Origin: Desulfocapsa sp. | GTDB taxonomy: Bacteria; Desulfobacterota; Desulfobulbia; Desulfobulbales; Desulfocapsaceae | Assembly (NCBI GenBank): GCA_029934915.1 | Contig: JAOZLI010000138.1 | Location: 1 to 7,254, forward strand | DNA length: 7,254 nucleotides | Reading direction: 5' to 3' | In this document: piece after piece, positions 5,050 to 7,254 of the stretch | How positions within the stretch are numbered: position 1 is the stretch's first letter | How the letters are laid out: every line of letters starts with the position of its first letter | The notes under the pieces: model-generated | Told to the model about the DNA's origin: nothing | Database searches by the model: none | Seen by the model: the letters and a program-made list of their open reading frames with translations, nothing else | Program-made: the position numbers and the translations under genes

Positions 5050-7254
5050 TCTTTTCTGATACTCCTGGTTGCCAGGGAAGGCTGATGAAGAATTTTGATC
5101 CATCTCCTGGTTTACTTTTAACCCGGATTTTTCCATGGTGATGGGAGGTGATGATAAAGTAGGAGACAGATAATCCCAGGCCTATTCCTCCTCCCACTGC
5201 TTTGGTTGTGAAAAATGGCTCGAAGATCTGTGTTTGATGACCTTCACTGATACCAGGGCCGTTGTCCTCCATTGTGATATCGATACCCTCCGCTGTCTGC
5301 GTGCTGGTGAGTATAATTGAGGGTGTTTCTGTTGCAGTCTCATGCATTGCCTGAGCAGCATTTTTGAGGATATTCAGGAAGACCTGACATATTTCAGTTT
5401 TTTCACAGAGAATGGTATCAATGCTTGCGTAACAGCGTTTGATATTTATGTTGGCAAAATTAAATTTTTTCTTCAGTTCGTAATCGGTTAATGCCATTTC
5501 AAGGGCGATGTCCAGGAGTTCATTGAGGTTCCACTGTTGTCTTGTTGAAACCCTCGTTGCGCGACCAAACTCAAGCATGCTCCTGACAATTTTGGCAGCA
5601 CGTTCTCCGGCAGATTGAATGGATTCCAGATATGTAAAGATTGATTTTTCCTGGAAGTATTTTTGCATCTGGTCAAGATCCAGGCCAAGTTCAAGTGCTA
5701 AATCTTTATTCTTAGGAAGGCTGGTTCCAATACGGCGGCTAATATTTTGGTTGGCCTGGAGAATCACCCCCAGGGGGTTGTTAATTTCGTGTGCCATACC
5801 AGCGGCAAGGCCACCCACTGCAAGCATCTTTTCAGTTTGAACCAGTAATTCCTGCGTCTGTTTATCCTTGGTAATGTCTCGTATAATGACCTGGGCTATT
5901 GAGTCAATCCCCGTGGATATCAGAGTCATTGTGATTTCCACATCAATTCGTCTACCATCATAGGTCTTCATGACCCATTCGAATCGCTGGGGGGTGAATG
6001 TTATATTATCTCTCATTTTAAGACATTCTGTTTTCGAGACACTGCCATCAAGTTGAATTTCGGGGGTGAAATTACAAAACTCTTTGTTGATTATATTTTT
6101 ACAATCTACATTAAAGAGCTTGGAGGTCTTTTCGTTGCAGTCAATAATGGTGGAATCCTGGATGATGACGATGGCATCACTGGAAAGTTCGAAGAGTTTT
6201 CGGTAGCGATATTCGTTTTTCTGGAGATCGCGTTCTGCCTGTTTCCTTTTGATAATTTCATCTTCAAGCAGACTGTTTTTTTTCGTGAGTAGATTCTGTT
6301 GTTTGGTGGATTCATCAATGCGAGTTTGTAAAATAAGTTGTTTTGTGCTGGCATTGATAAACACAAGCCCCCCTAACACGCCTAAAGTAATTAACGCAGC
6401 AATGCCGGCAAGCAACTGCGAAATACCCACATCCCCAAATATTTCATCCTTGTTCACATAAGCTGTGAGGTAGAGAGGCAGGCTGTTGACCTGGATTCTG
6501 GTGAGTAATAATGCACTTGTTTCAGCGGAAAAATGTTCAATTGGAACCAGTTCAAGATCCGTAATTGCTGCGATGGTCTTTTTGTAGTTTTGCCAGGGGA
6601 AATGTGGACCCGTCATATTTGAGCTATGAAGAATTTCACCATCTTTACTGGTCATGCAGAACCCTTTGGAGGAACGACTTTTGGGGAAATCCATAAAGAA
6701 TTTGTGCACTGACTGTAAGTTTAGCCAGGAAATTATCCATCCCAAGGTTTTGTTCTCGTGAAAACAGGGTGTTGCGACTATTACTTCATAGCCATTTTTT
6801 GTCTTTACCAGAAAAATTTCGGGATCTGTTTGTACACTGTCAATAATTGGATACCAGGAGGGCAACTGTTGCGTTACAACGTTTGCCTCTGTGTCTGCCA
6901 GAATCCGTTTGTTTCGACCCAGAAAAATAATCTTTTTGTAGATACGTTCGTTGTTAAACGTTTTGTTCTCTATGGTTGTGAGGAGTAGCAGACGGACAGT
7001 GGAAATGTTAACCTTTACTCCATACCGTTCCGACATCCCCATGGCACAGTTATTCAGGTAGGTGGCAACCTCAAGGGAGCCAGCAATACTCTGTAAATCA
7101 TATTTGCGTTCCTGGAAAAAATATCCAAGACTTGCTGCTCGTTTTTCAATGTCGAGCAGATACCTATCTGCGGAAGAAGCCTGGAGTGCTGCGTTGTTTT
7201 GAAAATTATAGAATAGTAAAAAGATTATGTAAAGTAATGGGAGCAGGGCACCGG
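5042..7254 (-). CDS. Membrane sensor histidine kinase (Cache-like periplasmic sensor-PAS-HisKA-HATPase), 5' end cut by window
   Basis: The frame stays open from the TAA at 5042-5044 to the right edge, giving 736 visible residues (numbered here from the edge). The first ATG of the complete part, at 7042, is not the true start: in-frame codons continue upstream and encode a transmembrane helix (about 1-17, Leu/Ile/Phe-rich) and the first helix of the sensor. Then come: a periplasmic region of about 260 residues (19-276), probably a double Cache domain; TM2 at about 277-300; a coiled coil at about 304-350; PAS at about 351-463; HisKA with phospho-acceptor H488 in HEINNPL; and HATPase_c with N-box N631, G1 DNGPG at 663-667 and G2 GGGIGLGL at 687-694 (Ile where Thr is usual). 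The DHp hairpin between H488 and the AGERAAKIVRSML helix is long, a pattern I know from kinases of sulfate reducers and relatives. It has no receiver, and its gene overlaps the REC-HD-GYP gene, so that protein is the likely phosphate acceptor. Confidence 0.94.
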   Translation of the reverse strand, partial: GALLPLLYIIFLLFYNFQNNAALQASSADRYLLDIEKRAASLGYFFQERKYDLQSIAGSLEVATYLNNCAMGMSERYGVKVNISTVRLLLLTTIENKTFNNERIYKKIIFLGRNKRILADTEANVVTQQLPSWYPIIDSVQTDPEIFLVKTKNGYEVIVATPCFHENKTLGWIISWLNLQSVHKFFMDFPKSRSSKGFCMTSKDGEILHSSNMTGPHFPWQNYKKTIAAITDLELVPIEHFSAETSALLLTRIQVNSLPLYLTAYVNKDEIFGDVGISQLLAGIAALITLGVLGGLVFINASTKQLILQTRIDESTKQQNLLTKKNSLLEDEIIKRKQAERDLQKNEYRYRKLFELSSDAIVIIQDSTIIDCNEKTSKLFNVDCKNIINKEFCNFTPEIQLDGSVSKTECLKMRDNITFTPQRFEWVMKTYDGRRIDVEITMTLISTGIDSIAQVIIRDITKDKQTQELLVQTEKMLAVGGLAAGMAHEINNPLGVILQANQNISRRIGTSLPKNKDLALELGLDLDQMQKYFQEKSIFTYLESIQSAGERAAKIVRSMLEFGRATRVSTRQQWNLNELLDIALEMALTDYELKKKFNFANINIKRCYASIDTILCEKTEICQVFLNILKNAAQAMHETATETPSIILTSTQTAEGIDITMEDNGPGISEGHQTQIFEPFFTTKAVGGGIGLGLSVSYFIITSHHHGKIRVKSKPGDGSKFFISLPWQPGVSEKNG
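5062..5066 (-). promoter_or_regulatory. Shine-Dalgarno AGGAG for the HD-GYP regulator
   Basis: AGGAG lies inside the 3' end of the kinase gene, 12 bases before the ATG at 5047-5049. The spacing is somewhat long. It is still the best site near any candidate start, and it favours 5049 over the upstream in-frame ATG at 5136. Confidence 0.5.

Noticed and set aside
5050..5136. N-terminal extension of the HD-GYP regulator to an upstream ATG at 5136
   Set aside because: The 29 added residues are low in complexity, overlap the kinase's coding 3' end, and precede the natural receiver start MDKTVLLIDD.
7040..7042. ATG at 7042 as the start of the first kinase
   Set aside because: The frame continues upstream through sensor helix and TM1 sequence to the window edge, so this is an internal Met.
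1..7254. CRISPR arrays, tRNA/rRNA genes, insertion sequences, phage or defence genes
   Set aside because: Almost every base is inside one of four signalling genes. I saw no repeat-spacer pattern, no RNA-gene signature, no transposase motifs and no terminal inverted repeats.

Overview
The window is one tightly packed, minus-strand signal-transduction operon with essentially no non-coding DNA. It should be read from the right edge to the left. In transcription order it holds four genes: (1) a membrane sensor histidine kinase cut by the right edge (5042-7254); (2) a response regulator with a receiver and an HD-GYP cyclic-di-GMP phosphodiesterase output (3940-5049); (3) a small exported PhnD-like periplasmic binding protein (3077-3931); (4) a very large membrane hybrid histidine kinase whose C-terminal receiver runs off the left edge (1-3074). 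The junctions are an 8-bp overlap, an 8-bp gap and a 2-bp gap, so the four genes are probably co-transcribed and partly translationally coupled. No promoter, terminator, RNA gene, mobile element or CRISPR array is visible. The promoter must lie beyond the right edge.

The organism is a Gram-negative bacterium: there is an exported binding protein with a signal peptide and two kinases with periplasmic sensor loops. The base composition, mid-40s percent GC by eye, and the style of the kinases point to an anaerobic, sulfate-reducer-like lineage (former Deltaproteobacteria, now Desulfobacterota). The kinase features behind this are a Cys-rich PAS, a long DHp hairpin and a Q/E/L-rich signalling coiled coil. 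This placement is an inference of low to moderate confidence.

A plausible working model is as follows. The periplasmic binding protein captures a small, probably oxyanion-like ligand. Because no ABC permease or ATPase gene is present here, it more likely presents that ligand to one of the flanking membrane kinases than feeds a transporter. The first kinase, which has no receiver of its own, would phosphorylate the adjacent REC-HD-GYP protein and so change the local c-di-GMP level. The hybrid kinase would add a second input through its periplasmic loop, PAS and GAF domains, and relay phosphate through its own receiver(s). The oddest points are a Cys-X2-Cys motif in the likely ligand cleft of the binding protein, an insertion of about 26 residues with a Cys-X4-Cys motif inside the otherwise intact HD-GYP catalytic domain, and a 35-residue-period duplication in the hybrid kinase's signalling helix.
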